Below, piece by piece: positions 9,021 to 17,221 of a stretch of 64,000 nucleotides of DNA. Each line of letters opens with the position of its first letter. Positions within the stretch are counted from its first letter, which is position 1. This DNA is from Burkholderia ambifaria AMMD (GTDB lineage: Bacteria > Pseudomonadota > Gammaproteobacteria > Burkholderiales > Burkholderiaceae), in the NCBI RefSeq assembly GCF_000203915.1, contig NC_008390.1, positions 186,001 to 250,000 on the forward strand, in the 5' to 3' direction. The translations under genes and the position numbers were made by a program. The notes under the pieces were generated by a model. The model had not been told where the DNA came from and did no database searches. It saw only the letters and a list, made by a program, of their open reading frames with translations.

Positions 9021-10085
9021 TCAGGCGCCCGCGACCTGGCGCAAGGTCGGCCGTTTTGCCGCCGTGCAAAGCGATTCGTAGGTTTCGACGTAACGGCGCG
9101 CCATCGCTTTCGAGCTGAAACGCGTATCGAAGCGTGCGCGGATCGCGTCGCGCGACAGGCTGTCGATCCGGTGCAGCGCGCCGACCGCGCCCTGCACGTC
9201 CTCGACGATGAAGCCCGTCACGCCGTCCTCGATCACTTCCGGCACCGAGCCGCGGTTGAACGCGACGACCGGCGTGCCGCAGGCCATCGCCTCGATCATC
9301 ACCAGGCCGAACGGCTCCGGCCAGTCGATCGGGAACAGCAGCGCTTTCGCGCCGGACAGGAACGCGGGCTTCTGCGCCTCGTTGATCTCGCCGATGAATT
9401 CGACATGCGCCTCGCCGAGCAGCGGCTCGATCACTTCCTTGAAGTAGTCGGCGTCGGCCTTGTCGACCTTCGCGGCGATCTTCAGCGGCAGCCCGCTTTT
9501 CGCGGCGATCCGGATCGCCGTGTCGACCCGCTTTTCGGGACAGATCCGACCGAGGAACGCGAGGTATTCGGGCTTCACGTGCGGCTGCGGCGTGAGCAGC
9601 GTGTCGGGCAGCCCGTGATAAACGGTGCCGGCCCACGCGGCCTGCGGCAGCGGCTTGCGCTGCGAATTCGAGATCGAGACGACCGGCGAATTCGGGAACG
9701 CGTCGAACACCGGCTGCAGCTCCGGCAGGTCGAGGCGGCCGTGCAGCGTCGTCACGTAAGGCGTGTCGAGGCGCGACATCAGCGAGAACGGCAGGTAGTC
9801 GAGGTGGAAGTGCAGCACGTCGAATTCATGCGCGACACGGGCGACCTGCTCGATCAGGCGCATATGGGGCGCCATCGAATCGCGGATCGACGGGTCGAGC
9901 CGCAGGGCGCGCGGCCATGCCGCCTCGAGACGGGCCGACGTGACGGAGTCGCCGCTGGCGAACAGCGTCACATCGTGGCCGAGCTCGACGAGCGCCTCGG
10001 TGAGGTAGGACACGACACGCTCGGTGCCGCCGTAGAGTTTGGGCGGGACAGCTTCGTAAAGCGGCGCGATCTGGGCAATACGCAT
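9021..10085 (-). CDS. GT4-family glycosyltransferase
   Basis: The 354-residue GT-B enzyme starts MRIAQIAPLYEAVPPKLYGG with the N-terminal GGTERVVS loop. The donor site EAMACGTPVVAFNRGSVPEVIEDGVTGFIV carries the retaining E-x7-E motif of family 4. It probably transfers a hexose to a surface glycan. Acceptor and pathway are unknown because no other glycan genes lie beside it. Single gene, divergent from flhDC. Confidence 0.9.
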   Translation of the reverse strand: MRIAQIAPLYEAVPPKLYGGTERVVSYLTEALVELGHDVTLFASGDSVTSARLEAAWPRALRLDPSIRDSMAPHMRLIEQVARVAHEFDVLHFHLDYLPFSLMSRLDTPYVTTLHGRLDLPELQPVFDAFPNSPVVSISNSQRKPLPQAAWAGTVYHGLPDTLLTPQPHVKPEYLAFLGRICPEKRVDTAIRIAAKSGLPLKIAAKVDKADADYFKEVIEPLLGEAHVEFIGEINEAQKPAFLSGAKALLFPIDWPEPFGLVMIEAMACGTPVVAFNRGSVPEVIEDGVTGFIVEDVQGAVGALHRIDSLSRDAIRARFDTRFSSKAMARRYVETYESLCTAAKRPTLRQVAGA

Positions 10086-10298
10086 GGGCGTTCTCCGGTG
10101 TCGACCGGCGTGGGCGCTCGATGCGCATGCCGGTCCGATACAAGGTTACGGAACTCGCCGACGCACGCTCTGAGCGGTACGTGGCCGGGTCCGGGGCAGG
10201 ATGCGCCGGACGCCGGGCGGCAAGCTGCGGGGGCGGGGCGGTGCGCCTCACGCCGCCGCCCGTTTGAGTCCATTATCGATATCGCCTAGAAGGGTTCG

Positions 10299-10316
10299 AG
10301 TGTTTTTTCAAACACT
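10299..10316. other. AT-rich hairpin in the flhDC upstream region
   Basis: A 7-bp perfect stem with a TTTC loop lies in the 666-bp gap between the glycosyltransferase and flhD. It could be a regulator-binding palindrome or a weak terminator. Nothing else gene-like is seen in 10086-10395. Confidence 0.35.
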
Positions 10317-10395
10317 TAAGGCTTGTTACACCGTGAAATACGAGAAAACCCGGATAAAAAGGGTCCGGAATCATCACGCGAGACAGACGCAACTA

Positions 10396-10426
10396 TTGTT
10401 GCGCTATCGTGAAAAACCACTATAAT
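10396..10426 (+). promoter_or_regulatory. sigma-70 promoter of flhDC
   Basis: A perfect TATAAT (10421-10426) is preceded 18-19 bases upstream by a TTGTTG-like -35. Transcription would begin near 10433, giving flhD an untranslated leader of about 320 bases. Confidence 0.6.
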
Positions 10427-10751
10427 TTTTACCGATTCACCGCCGGCAGCCTTGCCGGACGGCCTCCAGCCGGATTCGTCCCATGCGGAACCGCATCTCC
10501 GACGAATTCGCGCCCCTATTTGCCCCGCCTTTTGTCCCCTTTCAATTCGCCTTGTCGGAAAAATTCCTACACGGTTTACAGACAAATCCTGCGCGGCATA
10601 CGCCACTTCGCTGATACCGACATAAATGCGGTTTGGCCAAAATTCGCCCTGTAAGACTGATAAACGTGCCGGCGGAGCTTAGTAGGGCCCGACCGAGCAA
10701 ACGTTTTCATAACATGAAAGGCCAACAGCAAAGCTCTTTAACGGGGGAATC

Positions 10752-11072
10752 ATGAGCGCCACCAGCGAAATGCTCAGTGAGATCAAAGAGGTCAACCTGT
10801 CGTACCTCCTCCTCGCGCAACGACTGCTGCGGGAAGACAAAGCGATGGGGATGTTCCGCATGGGCGTTTCCCAGGAACTCGCCGACGTGCTCGCGAACCT
10901 CACGCTCGCCCAGACCGTGAAGCTCGCCGCGTCGAACCAGATCCTGTGCCGTTTCCGCTTCGACGACCACGCGTTGCTGTCGTCGCTCGCCGACAAGGGT
11001 CGCAGCGACGTCGTCACGCACGCGCACTCGGCCATCCTGATGGCCGGCCAGCCGGTCGAAAGCGTCCGCTGA
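10752..11072 (+). CDS. flhD: flagellar master regulator subunit FlhD
   Basis: The 106-residue protein (MSATSEMLSEIKEVNLSYLL) matches FlhD in length and in the conserved FRMGVSQELADVLANLTLAQ region. It dimerises and forms the FlhD4C2 complex, which activates class II flagellar promoters with sigma-70. A ribosome site (GGGG) lies before the ATG. flhC follows after 95 bp in the same operon. The long leader suggests post-transcriptional control. Confidence 0.97.
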   Translation: MSATSEMLSEIKEVNLSYLLLAQRLLREDKAMGMFRMGVSQELADVLANLTLAQTVKLAASNQILCRFRFDDHALLSSLADKGRSDVVTHAHSAILMAGQPVESVR

Positions 11073-11167
11073 TCCTTTTTTCGCCTTGCGTTCGTCCCGG
11101 CGCGCCGCGCCGGCGGGCGGCGTATTGGCCACTCATCCGAACCACGTCAAGCGGACAGTTATTCACC

Positions 11168-11722
11168 ATGGCAAGCAAAAGCGTCGTGATCGAGGTGAAG
11201 GAAATCACCCTCGCCATCGAACTGATCGAACTGGGCGCCCGCCTGCAGCTGCTGGAGGCGGAGACGAGCCTGTCGCGCGATCGCCTGATCAAGCTGTACA
11301 AGGAGCTGAAGGGCGTGTCGCCGCCGAAGGGGATGCTGCCGTTCTCGACCGACTGGTTCATGACGTGGCAGCCGAACATCCACTCGTCGCTGTTCTACAA
11401 CATCTACCGGTTCATGCAGGACCACGGCCGCTGCGATCCGATCCAGTCGATCGTGAAGGCGTACCGGCTCTACCAGGAGCACGTGAACCTGTCCGGCGAC
11501 GAGGCCGCGCTGAGTCTCACGCGCGCATGGACGCTCGTGCGCTTCTTCGACTCGGGGATGCTGCAGATGACCCCGTGCACGCGCTGCGGCGGCCACTTCG
11601 TCGCCCATGCGCATGATCCACATCAAGGTTTCGTGTGCGGCCTCTGCCAGCCGCCGTCGCGCGCCGGCAAGACCCGCAAGGCCGCCGCCGCGCGCGCCGA
11701 ACTGGCTGCCGCCGCGGCCTGA
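11168..11722 (+). CDS. flhC: flagellar master regulator subunit FlhC
   Basis: The 184-residue DNA-contacting partner of FlhD starts MASKSVVIEVKEITLAIELI. It has the zinc site formed by two CxxC pairs (CTRCGG and CGLC, about residues 137-160). The Ala-rich tail of about 25 residues is typical of Burkholderia. The frame is open upstream to 10946 inside flhD, but the ATG at 11168 is the family start. Confidence 0.97.
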   Translation: MASKSVVIEVKEITLAIELIELGARLQLLEAETSLSRDRLIKLYKELKGVSPPKGMLPFSTDWFMTWQPNIHSSLFYNIYRFMQDHGRCDPIQSIVKAYRLYQEHVNLSGDEAALSLTRAWTLVRFFDSGMLQMTPCTRCGGHFVAHAHDPHQGFVCGLCQPPSRAGKTRKAAAARAELAAAAA

Positions 11723-11826
11723 ACGGCGCCGGGCGGGGCCGAGCGGCAGCGGGACGGCTGCCGCGGCCCGCGCGAACCGGCCGGGGCTTGCTGGTAAACA
11801 CCGCCGCGCCACCGCGGCGCCGCCGC

Positions 11827-11853
11827 GAAAGTTTTCCTGCCGACTGCCGTAAA
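11827..11853 (+). promoter_or_regulatory. sigma-28 (FliA) promoter of the motA-che operon
   Basis: GAAAGTTT (11827-11834), exactly 11 bases, then GCCGTAAA (11846-11853). This matches the FliA consensus TAAAGTTT-N11-GCCGATAA at 13 of 16 positions. It lies 48 bp before the motA start, so the motor and chemotaxis genes are class III. Confidence 0.85.
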
Positions 11854-11901
11854 CCTGATTAACGGCGGTCTCCCCGCCGGTTCTTTCGTGAGGGACAGGC
11901 A

Positions 11902-12762
11902 GTGCTGATTATCGTGGGAACACTCGTGACGCTGTTGTCCGTCTTCGGCGGTTATGCGCTGGCAGGCGGGCATCTGGGCGCATTGGTCCAGCCGCTCGAG
12001 ATCCTGATGATCACCGGCGCGGGCGTCGGCGCGTTCATCCTCGGCAACGGCATGAAGACCATCAAGGCGACGCTGCTCGTGCTGCCGACGCTCTTCAAGG
12101 GCTCGAAGTACACGAAGGACGTCTATATGGAGCTGATGGCGCTCCTGTACGTGCTGCTCGCGAAGGCGCGCAAGGAAGGCACGCTGACGCTCGAGGCCGA
12201 CATCGACGATCCGGACAAGAGCCCGATCTTCACGCAATACCCGAAGATCCTCGCCGATCGCCACATCGTCGAATTTCTGACCGACTACCTGCGCCTGATG
12301 GTGGGCGGCAACATGAACGCGTTCGAGATCGAGAGCCTGATGGACGAGGAGATCGAGACGCACCACACGGAAGGCGAAGGCCCCGCGCACGCGCTGATGC
12401 GCGTCGGTGACGCGATGCCGGCATTCGGGATTGTCGCGGCCGTGATGGGCGTCGTGCACACGATGGCGTCGGCCGACAAGCCGCCCGCGGTGCTCGGCGC
12501 GATGATCGCGCAGGCGCTGGTCGGCACGTTCCTCGGGATTCTGCTGTCGTACGGGCTGATCGGGCCGCTCGCGAGCCTCGCGGAGCAGCGCGTCGCCGAG
12601 TCCACCAAGATGTTCCAGTGCATCAAGGTGACGATCCTCGCGAGCCTGAACGGCTATGCGCCGGCGATCGCGGTGGAGTTCGGCCGCAAGGTGCTGTTCT
12701 CGACCGAGCGTCCGTCGTTCACGGAGCTCGAAGAGCACGTGCGCCGCGTGAAGGCAAAGTGA
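11902..12762 (+). CDS. motA: flagellar motor stator protein MotA
   Basis: The 286-residue inner-membrane protein has four membrane segments (about residues 1-50 and 165-220) and a large cytoplasmic loop carrying the charged residues that touch FliG. It begins with GTG (MLIIVGTLVTLLSVFGGYAL) after GAGGGACAG. With MotB it forms the proton channel that drives rotation. motB follows after 13 bp. Confidence 0.97.
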   Translation: MLIIVGTLVTLLSVFGGYALAGGHLGALVQPLEILMITGAGVGAFILGNGMKTIKATLLVLPTLFKGSKYTKDVYMELMALLYVLLAKARKEGTLTLEADIDDPDKSPIFTQYPKILADRHIVEFLTDYLRLMVGGNMNAFEIESLMDEEIETHHTEGEGPAHALMRVGDAMPAFGIVAAVMGVVHTMASADKPPAVLGAMIAQALVGTFLGILLSYGLIGPLASLAEQRVAESTKMFQCIKVTILASLNGYAPAIAVEFGRKVLFSTERPSFTELEEHVRRVKAK

Positions 12763-12775
12763 CGCGGAGCGTTCG

Positions 12776-13795
12776 ATGAGCAATGGCAAGGATCGCGCGA
12801 TCGTCGTGAAACGGGTGGCCCCGCAGAAGAAGGGCCATCACGGCGGCGCATGGAAACTCGCGTATGCGGACTTCATGACCGCGATGATGGCGTTCTTCCT
12901 GCTGATGTGGCTGCTGAGCTCGGTCACGCCGGTGCAGCTGAAGGGAATCGCCGAGTACTTCAACACGCCGCTGAAGGCCGCGCTGTTCGGCAGCGGCGAT
13001 CGCAGTTCGCAGGACTCCAGCATCATCAATGGCGGCGGCCGCGACCTGTCGAGCGCCGACGCCGGCACGCTGCGCCGCACCGACGGCACGACGTCGCTGG
13101 CCGATCGCGTCGCGAAAGCGGGCGACCAGAATTCGCGCGCACAGGCGCAAGGCGCGCAGGACCGGCTCGAACAGGCGCGCCTGCACGACCTGCAGATCAA
13201 GCTGATGGCGGCGATCGAGGCGAACCCGACGCTGCGCCAGTTCAAGCAGCAGATCCGCATCGATTCGACGCTGATGGGGCTGCGCATCGAGATCGTCGAT
13301 TCGCAGAAGCGGCCGATGTTCGCGATGTCGAGCGACCACGTCGAGCCGTACATGCGCGACATCCTGCGCGAGATCGGCAAGACGCTGAACGACGTGCCGA
13401 ACCGGATCATCGTCCAGGGCCACACCGACGCGGTGCCGTACGCGGGCGGCGAAGGCGGCTACAGCAACTGGGAGCTGTCGGCCGACCGCGCGAACGCGTC
13501 GCGCCGCGAGCTGATCACGGGCGGCATGGACGAGTCGAAGGTGCTGCGCGTGCTCGGCCTCGCGTCGACGCAGAACCTGAACAAGGCCGATCCGCTCGAT
13601 CCGGAAAACCGTCGGATCAGCGTGATCGTGCTGAATCGCAAATCCGAAGACGCGCTGATGCGCGACGACGCGACGACCACGACGCTGTCGGCCGACGCGG
13701 CGGGCTCGAAGCTGCTGGCCCAGCAGCTCGGCGGCCCGACGCCGGCCGCGCGACCGGAGCTCGCGAGCGCCGTCGCCGTGGCGCCGAAACCCTGA
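12776..13795 (+). CDS. motB: flagellar motor stator protein MotB
   Basis: The 339-residue stator partner has one N-terminal membrane helix containing the proton-carrying Asp (YADFMTAMMAFFLLMWLLSS, Asp32). A periplasmic plug/linker follows, then an OmpA-type peptidoglycan-binding domain (VQGHTDAVPY, about residues 215-290) that anchors the stator to the wall. The C-terminal tail is low complexity. It is in one operon with motA. Confidence 0.97.
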   Translation: MSNGKDRAIVVKRVAPQKKGHHGGAWKLAYADFMTAMMAFFLLMWLLSSVTPVQLKGIAEYFNTPLKAALFGSGDRSSQDSSIINGGGRDLSSADAGTLRRTDGTTSLADRVAKAGDQNSRAQAQGAQDRLEQARLHDLQIKLMAAIEANPTLRQFKQQIRIDSTLMGLRIEIVDSQKRPMFAMSSDHVEPYMRDILREIGKTLNDVPNRIIVQGHTDAVPYAGGEGGYSNWELSADRANASRRELITGGMDESKVLRVLGLASTQNLNKADPLDPENRRISVIVLNRKSEDALMRDDATTTTLSADAAGSKLLAQQLGGPTPAARPELASAVAVAPKP

Positions 13796-13851
13796 CGTTT
13801 CCCCGATTCCGAGACACGCATGAAACGATCGACACGCTCACTTTGTTCGCT

Positions 13852-13902
13852 GCCCCCCGAGGGGGCGCTCGGCCGCCCACGGCCGGCTCTGCAAAGCCGG
13901 CC
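13852..13902. repeat. REP-like double hairpin between motB and cheY-like gene
   Basis: The 180-bp gap inside the operon contains a GC palindrome (13852-13866) followed by an 8-bp stem with a 6-base loop (13881-13902). Similar GC-rich intergenic palindromes are common in Burkholderiales. It could modulate mRNA stability between motAB and che. Confidence 0.5.
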
Positions 13903-13974
13903 GGACGCACAGGCGCGAAGCGATGCTCCGCGCATTGCCTGCTGCGCCGTCGCGGCGGCCCCGCGGAGGCTCAC

Positions 13975-14352
13975 ATGATCCGGACCATTCTCGCGATCGA
14001 CGACTCCGCGACCATGCGTGCGCTGCTGCAGGCGACGCTCGCGCAGGCCGGCTACGACGTGACGGTGGCGCCGGACGGCGAGGCCGGTTTCGACATGGCG
14101 GCCACCGTGCCGTACGACCTGGTGCTGACCGACCAGAACATGCCGCGCAGGAGCGGGCTCGAGGTGATCGCCGCGCTGCGCAAGCTGAGCGCGTACGCGG
14201 ACACGCCGATCCTCGTGCTGACGACCGAAGGCAGCGATGCATTCAAGGACGCCGCGCGCGAAGCGGGCGCGACCGGCTGGATCGAAAAGCCGATCGACCC
14301 GGCCGTGCTGGTCGACCTGGTCGCGACGCTGTCCGAGCAGACGGCCTCCTGA
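13975..14352 (+). CDS. CheY-like response regulator preceding cheA
   Basis: The 125-residue stand-alone receiver domain has an acidic pair in ILAIDDSATMR, phospho-acceptor Asp53 in LTDQNMPRRSG, Thr in VLTTEGSD and Lys in IEKPID. It has no output domain. It is a second receiver besides the canonical CheY at 22063. Its position beside cheA suggests it takes phosphate from CheA, perhaps as a phosphate sink or with a different target. ATG at 13975 with GGAGG upstream. The open frame extends much further 5', but only this part is receiver-like. Confidence 0.9.
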   Translation: MIRTILAIDDSATMRALLQATLAQAGYDVTVAPDGEAGFDMAATVPYDLVLTDQNMPRRSGLEVIAALRKLSAYADTPILVLTTEGSDAFKDAAREAGATGWIEKPIDPAVLVDLVATLSEQTAS

Positions 14353-14385
14353 CATGAACGCGACGAATCCAACCGGTGACCGGGC

Positions 14386-16620
14386 ATGACTCTCGACATC
14401 ACGCAGTTCTACCAGACCTTTTTCGACGAAGCCGACGAGCTGCTCGCGCAGATGGAGCAGCTGCTGCTGAACCTCGACGTCGGCTCGCCCGACCCCGAGG
14501 ACCTGGCCGCGATCTTTCGCGCCGCGCATTCGATCAAGGGCGGCGCCGCGACGTTCGGCTTTTCCGCGCTGACCGAGACGACTCACATCCTCGAGTCGCT
14601 GCTCGACCGCGCCCGCAACCATGAGCTGACGCTGACCAAGGAAATGGTCGATGCGTTCCTCGAAACCAAGGACGTGCTGTCCGACCAGCTGGTCGACTAT
14701 CGCGCGAGCGCGGAACCGGACGCGGCGGCCGCCGCGACGATCTGCGCGAAGCTCGAACGCCTGAAGGCCGAGAGCGGCGCGGGTGCGCCCGCGGCCGACG
14801 ACGTCGCGCCGGCCGTGGCGGCCGTGGCGGCTGCACCGGCGCCGGCACCGGCCGCCGGCAGCAACGGCGCGCCCGATCACGTGGTCGAGCAGGCGGTCGC
14901 CGCCGCACATCCGGCGGCCGACGTCGGCGCGGACGGCCCGCACCTGAAGATCACGCTCGTCGGTGTCGACCCGAAGGACCAGGCACTGCTCACCGAGGAA
15001 CTCGGCAATCTCGGCCGGATCGTCGGCCGCGAGGAAGCGGGCGCCGACCTCACACTGTGGCTCGAATCGGACGTGTCGTCCGACGACATCACCGCCGTGT
15101 GCTGCTTCGTGATCGACGACAGCCAGATCCGCATCGCGCGCGGCACCGCGCCGGCCGCACCGGCGGCGCCGGCCGCCGCGCCGGCCGCCGAATCGTTAGC
15201 CGCGCCGGCCGCCGCGCCGGAGCCGGCCGCGCGGGTCGAGGTATTCGCACAAGCCCCCGGTGCCGCACCGGCCGCCGCCGCACCGCAGGCCCAGCCGGGC
15301 GCTGCCGTGCAACCGGCGCCGCAGCCGGCACCGCAACCGCACGCCGAACCCGCGGCGCCGGCCGCCGCCCATCACGACGACAAGCGTCCGCGCCCGGCTG
15401 GCGCCGCAGCGGGCGCCGAAGGCAGCTCGATCCGCGTCGGCGTCGAGAAGGTCGACCAGCTGATCAACCTGGTCGGCGAACTGGTGATCACGCAGGCGAT
15501 GCTCGCGGAAACCGCGAGCGCGTTCGATCCGGCGCTGCACGACCGCCTGTTCAACGGGATGGCGCAGCTCGAGCGCAATGCGCGCGATCTGCAGGAAGCG
15601 GTGATGTCGATCCGCATGATGCCGATGGACTACGTGTTCAGCCGCTTCCCGCGGCTCGTGCGCGACCTGGCCGGCAAGCTCGGCAAGCAGGTCGAGCTCG
15701 TCACGTTCGGCCAGGCGACCGAGCTCGACAAGAGCCTGATCGAGCGGATCATCGACCCGCTCACGCACCTCGTGCGCAACAGCCTCGATCACGGGATCGA
15801 AACCGTCGACAAGCGCGTCGCCGCCGGCAAGGACGCGGTCGGCCAGCTCGTGCTGTCGGCCGCGCATCACGGCGGCAACATCGTGATCGAGGTCAGCGAC
15901 GACGGCGGCGGCCTGAACCGCGAGCGGATCCTCGCGAAGGCCGCGAAGCAGGGCATGCAGGTGTCCGACAACATCAGCGACGACGAAGTGTGGCAGCTGA
16001 TCTTCGCGCCGGGCTTCTCGACCGCCGAGACCGTGACCGACGTGTCGGGCCGCGGTGTCGGGATGGACGTCGTGAAGCGCAACATCCAGTCGATGGGCGG
16101 CCATGTCGAGATCTCGTCGCAGGCCGGCCGCGGCACGACCACGCGGATCGTGCTGCCGCTCACGCTCGCGATCCTCGACGGGATGTCGGTGAAGGTCGGC
16201 AGCGAGATCTTCATCCTGCCGCTGAACTTCGTGATGGAGTCGCTGCAGCCGTCGAACGACGATATCTACACGGTCGGCAACGGCGAGCGCGTGGTGCGCG
16301 TGCGCGGCGAATACCTGCCGCTCGTCGCGCTGCACGAGGTGTTCTCGGTCGAGGACGCGCGCACCGATCCGACCCAGGGGATCGTCACGATCATGGAAAC
16401 CGAGGGGCGCCGCTTCGCGATGCTGATCGACGAGCTGGTCGGCCAGCAGCAGGTGGTCGTGAAGAACCTCGAAACCAACTACCGCAAGGTGCACGGCATC
16501 TCGGCGGCGACCATCCTCGGCGACGGCAGTGTCGCGCTGATCGTCGACGTCGCGGCGCTGAACCGCGAAACCCGTGCGATGCACGGCGCCCGAGTCGGCG
16601 CCGAGCTCGCGATCTTCTGA
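14386..16620 (+). CDS. cheA: chemotaxis histidine kinase CheA
   Basis: The 744-residue kinase has P1 HPt (phospho-His48 in IFRAAHSIKGGAATFGF), a P2-like region near 185-245, a long Ala/Pro linker (about 250-345) and the P3 dimerisation helices. The P4 ATPase follows with N box HLVRNSLDHGIE, G1 VSDDGGGL and G2 GRGVGMDVV. P5 is the CheW-like domain at the end. It senses receptor state in the polar array and phosphorylates CheY and CheB. Confidence 0.98.
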   Translation: MTLDITQFYQTFFDEADELLAQMEQLLLNLDVGSPDPEDLAAIFRAAHSIKGGAATFGFSALTETTHILESLLDRARNHELTLTKEMVDAFLETKDVLSDQLVDYRASAEPDAAAAATICAKLERLKAESGAGAPAADDVAPAVAAVAAAPAPAPAAGSNGAPDHVVEQAVAAAHPAADVGADGPHLKITLVGVDPKDQALLTEELGNLGRIVGREEAGADLTLWLESDVSSDDITAVCCFVIDDSQIRIARGTAPAAPAAPAAAPAAESLAAPAAAPEPAARVEVFAQAPGAAPAAAAPQAQPGAAVQPAPQPAPQPHAEPAAPAAAHHDDKRPRPAGAAAGAEGSSIRVGVEKVDQLINLVGELVITQAMLAETASAFDPALHDRLFNGMAQLERNARDLQEAVMSIRMMPMDYVFSRFPRLVRDLAGKLGKQVELVTFGQATELDKSLIERIIDPLTHLVRNSLDHGIETVDKRVAAGKDAVGQLVLSAAHHGGNIVIEVSDDGGGLNRERILAKAAKQGMQVSDNISDDEVWQLIFAPGFSTAETVTDVSGRGVGMDVVKRNIQSMGGHVEISSQAGRGTTTRIVLPLTLAILDGMSVKVGSEIFILPLNFVMESLQPSNDDIYTVGNGERVVRVRGEYLPLVALHEVFSVEDARTDPTQGIVTIMETEGRRFAMLIDELVGQQQVVVKNLETNYRKVHGISAATILGDGSVALIVDVAALNRETRAMHGARVGAELAIF

Positions 16621-16650
16621 CTCTCGCCATTCAACCGATTGGGGGCACAC

Positions 16651-17184
16651 GTGTCTGCTGAAGTCCAAATGATCAATCCGGCCGCGGCGAACGCGGCTAC
16701 CAGAGGCCGCGACGCCGCGCATGGCGATGCGACGGGGCAGGAGTTCCTCGTCTTCACGCTCGGCGACGAGGAATACGGGATCGACATCCTGAAGGTGCAG
16801 GAAATCCGCGGCTACGACAGCGTCACGCGCATCGCGAACGCCCCGGAGTTCATCAAGGGCGTGATCAACCTGCGCGGCATCATCGTGCCGATCGTCGACA
16901 TGCGGATCAAGTTCCATCTCGGCCGCGTCGAGTACGACCACCAGACCGTCGTGATCATCCTGAACGTGTCGAACCGCGTGGTCGGGATGGTGGTCGACGG
17001 CGTGTCGGACGTGCTGACGCTGCAGACGGACCAGATCATGCCGGCGCCGGAGTTCGGCGCGACGCTGACGACCGAGTACCTGACGGGCCTCGGCACCGTC
17101 GACGGCCGCATGCTGATCCTGATGGACATCGAGAAGTTGATGTCGAGCCGGGAAATGGCGTTGATCGAGACGCTCGGCGGATAA
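16651..17184 (+). CDS. cheW: chemotaxis coupling protein CheW
   Basis: The 177-residue protein is a single CheW domain after a 30-residue Ala-rich N-terminus: [20 protein letters not shown], then [15 protein letters not shown], the family signature. It links the receptor to CheA. I chose GTG 16651, preceded by GGGGG. An in-frame TTG at 16639 has no such site. It lies 30 bp after cheA. Confidence 0.96.
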   Translation: MSAEVQMINPAAANAATRGRDAAHGDATGQEFLVFTLGDEEYGIDILKVQEIRGYDSVTRIANAPEFIKGVINLRGIIVPIVDMRIKFHLGRVEYDHQTVVIILNVSNRVVGMVVDGVSDVLTLQTDQIMPAPEFGATLTTEYLTGLGTVDGRMLILMDIEKLMSSREMALIETLGG

Positions 17185-17221
17185 GTGCGCCGCGCACGCA
17201 GGAATTTCGGGAGAATCTGCA

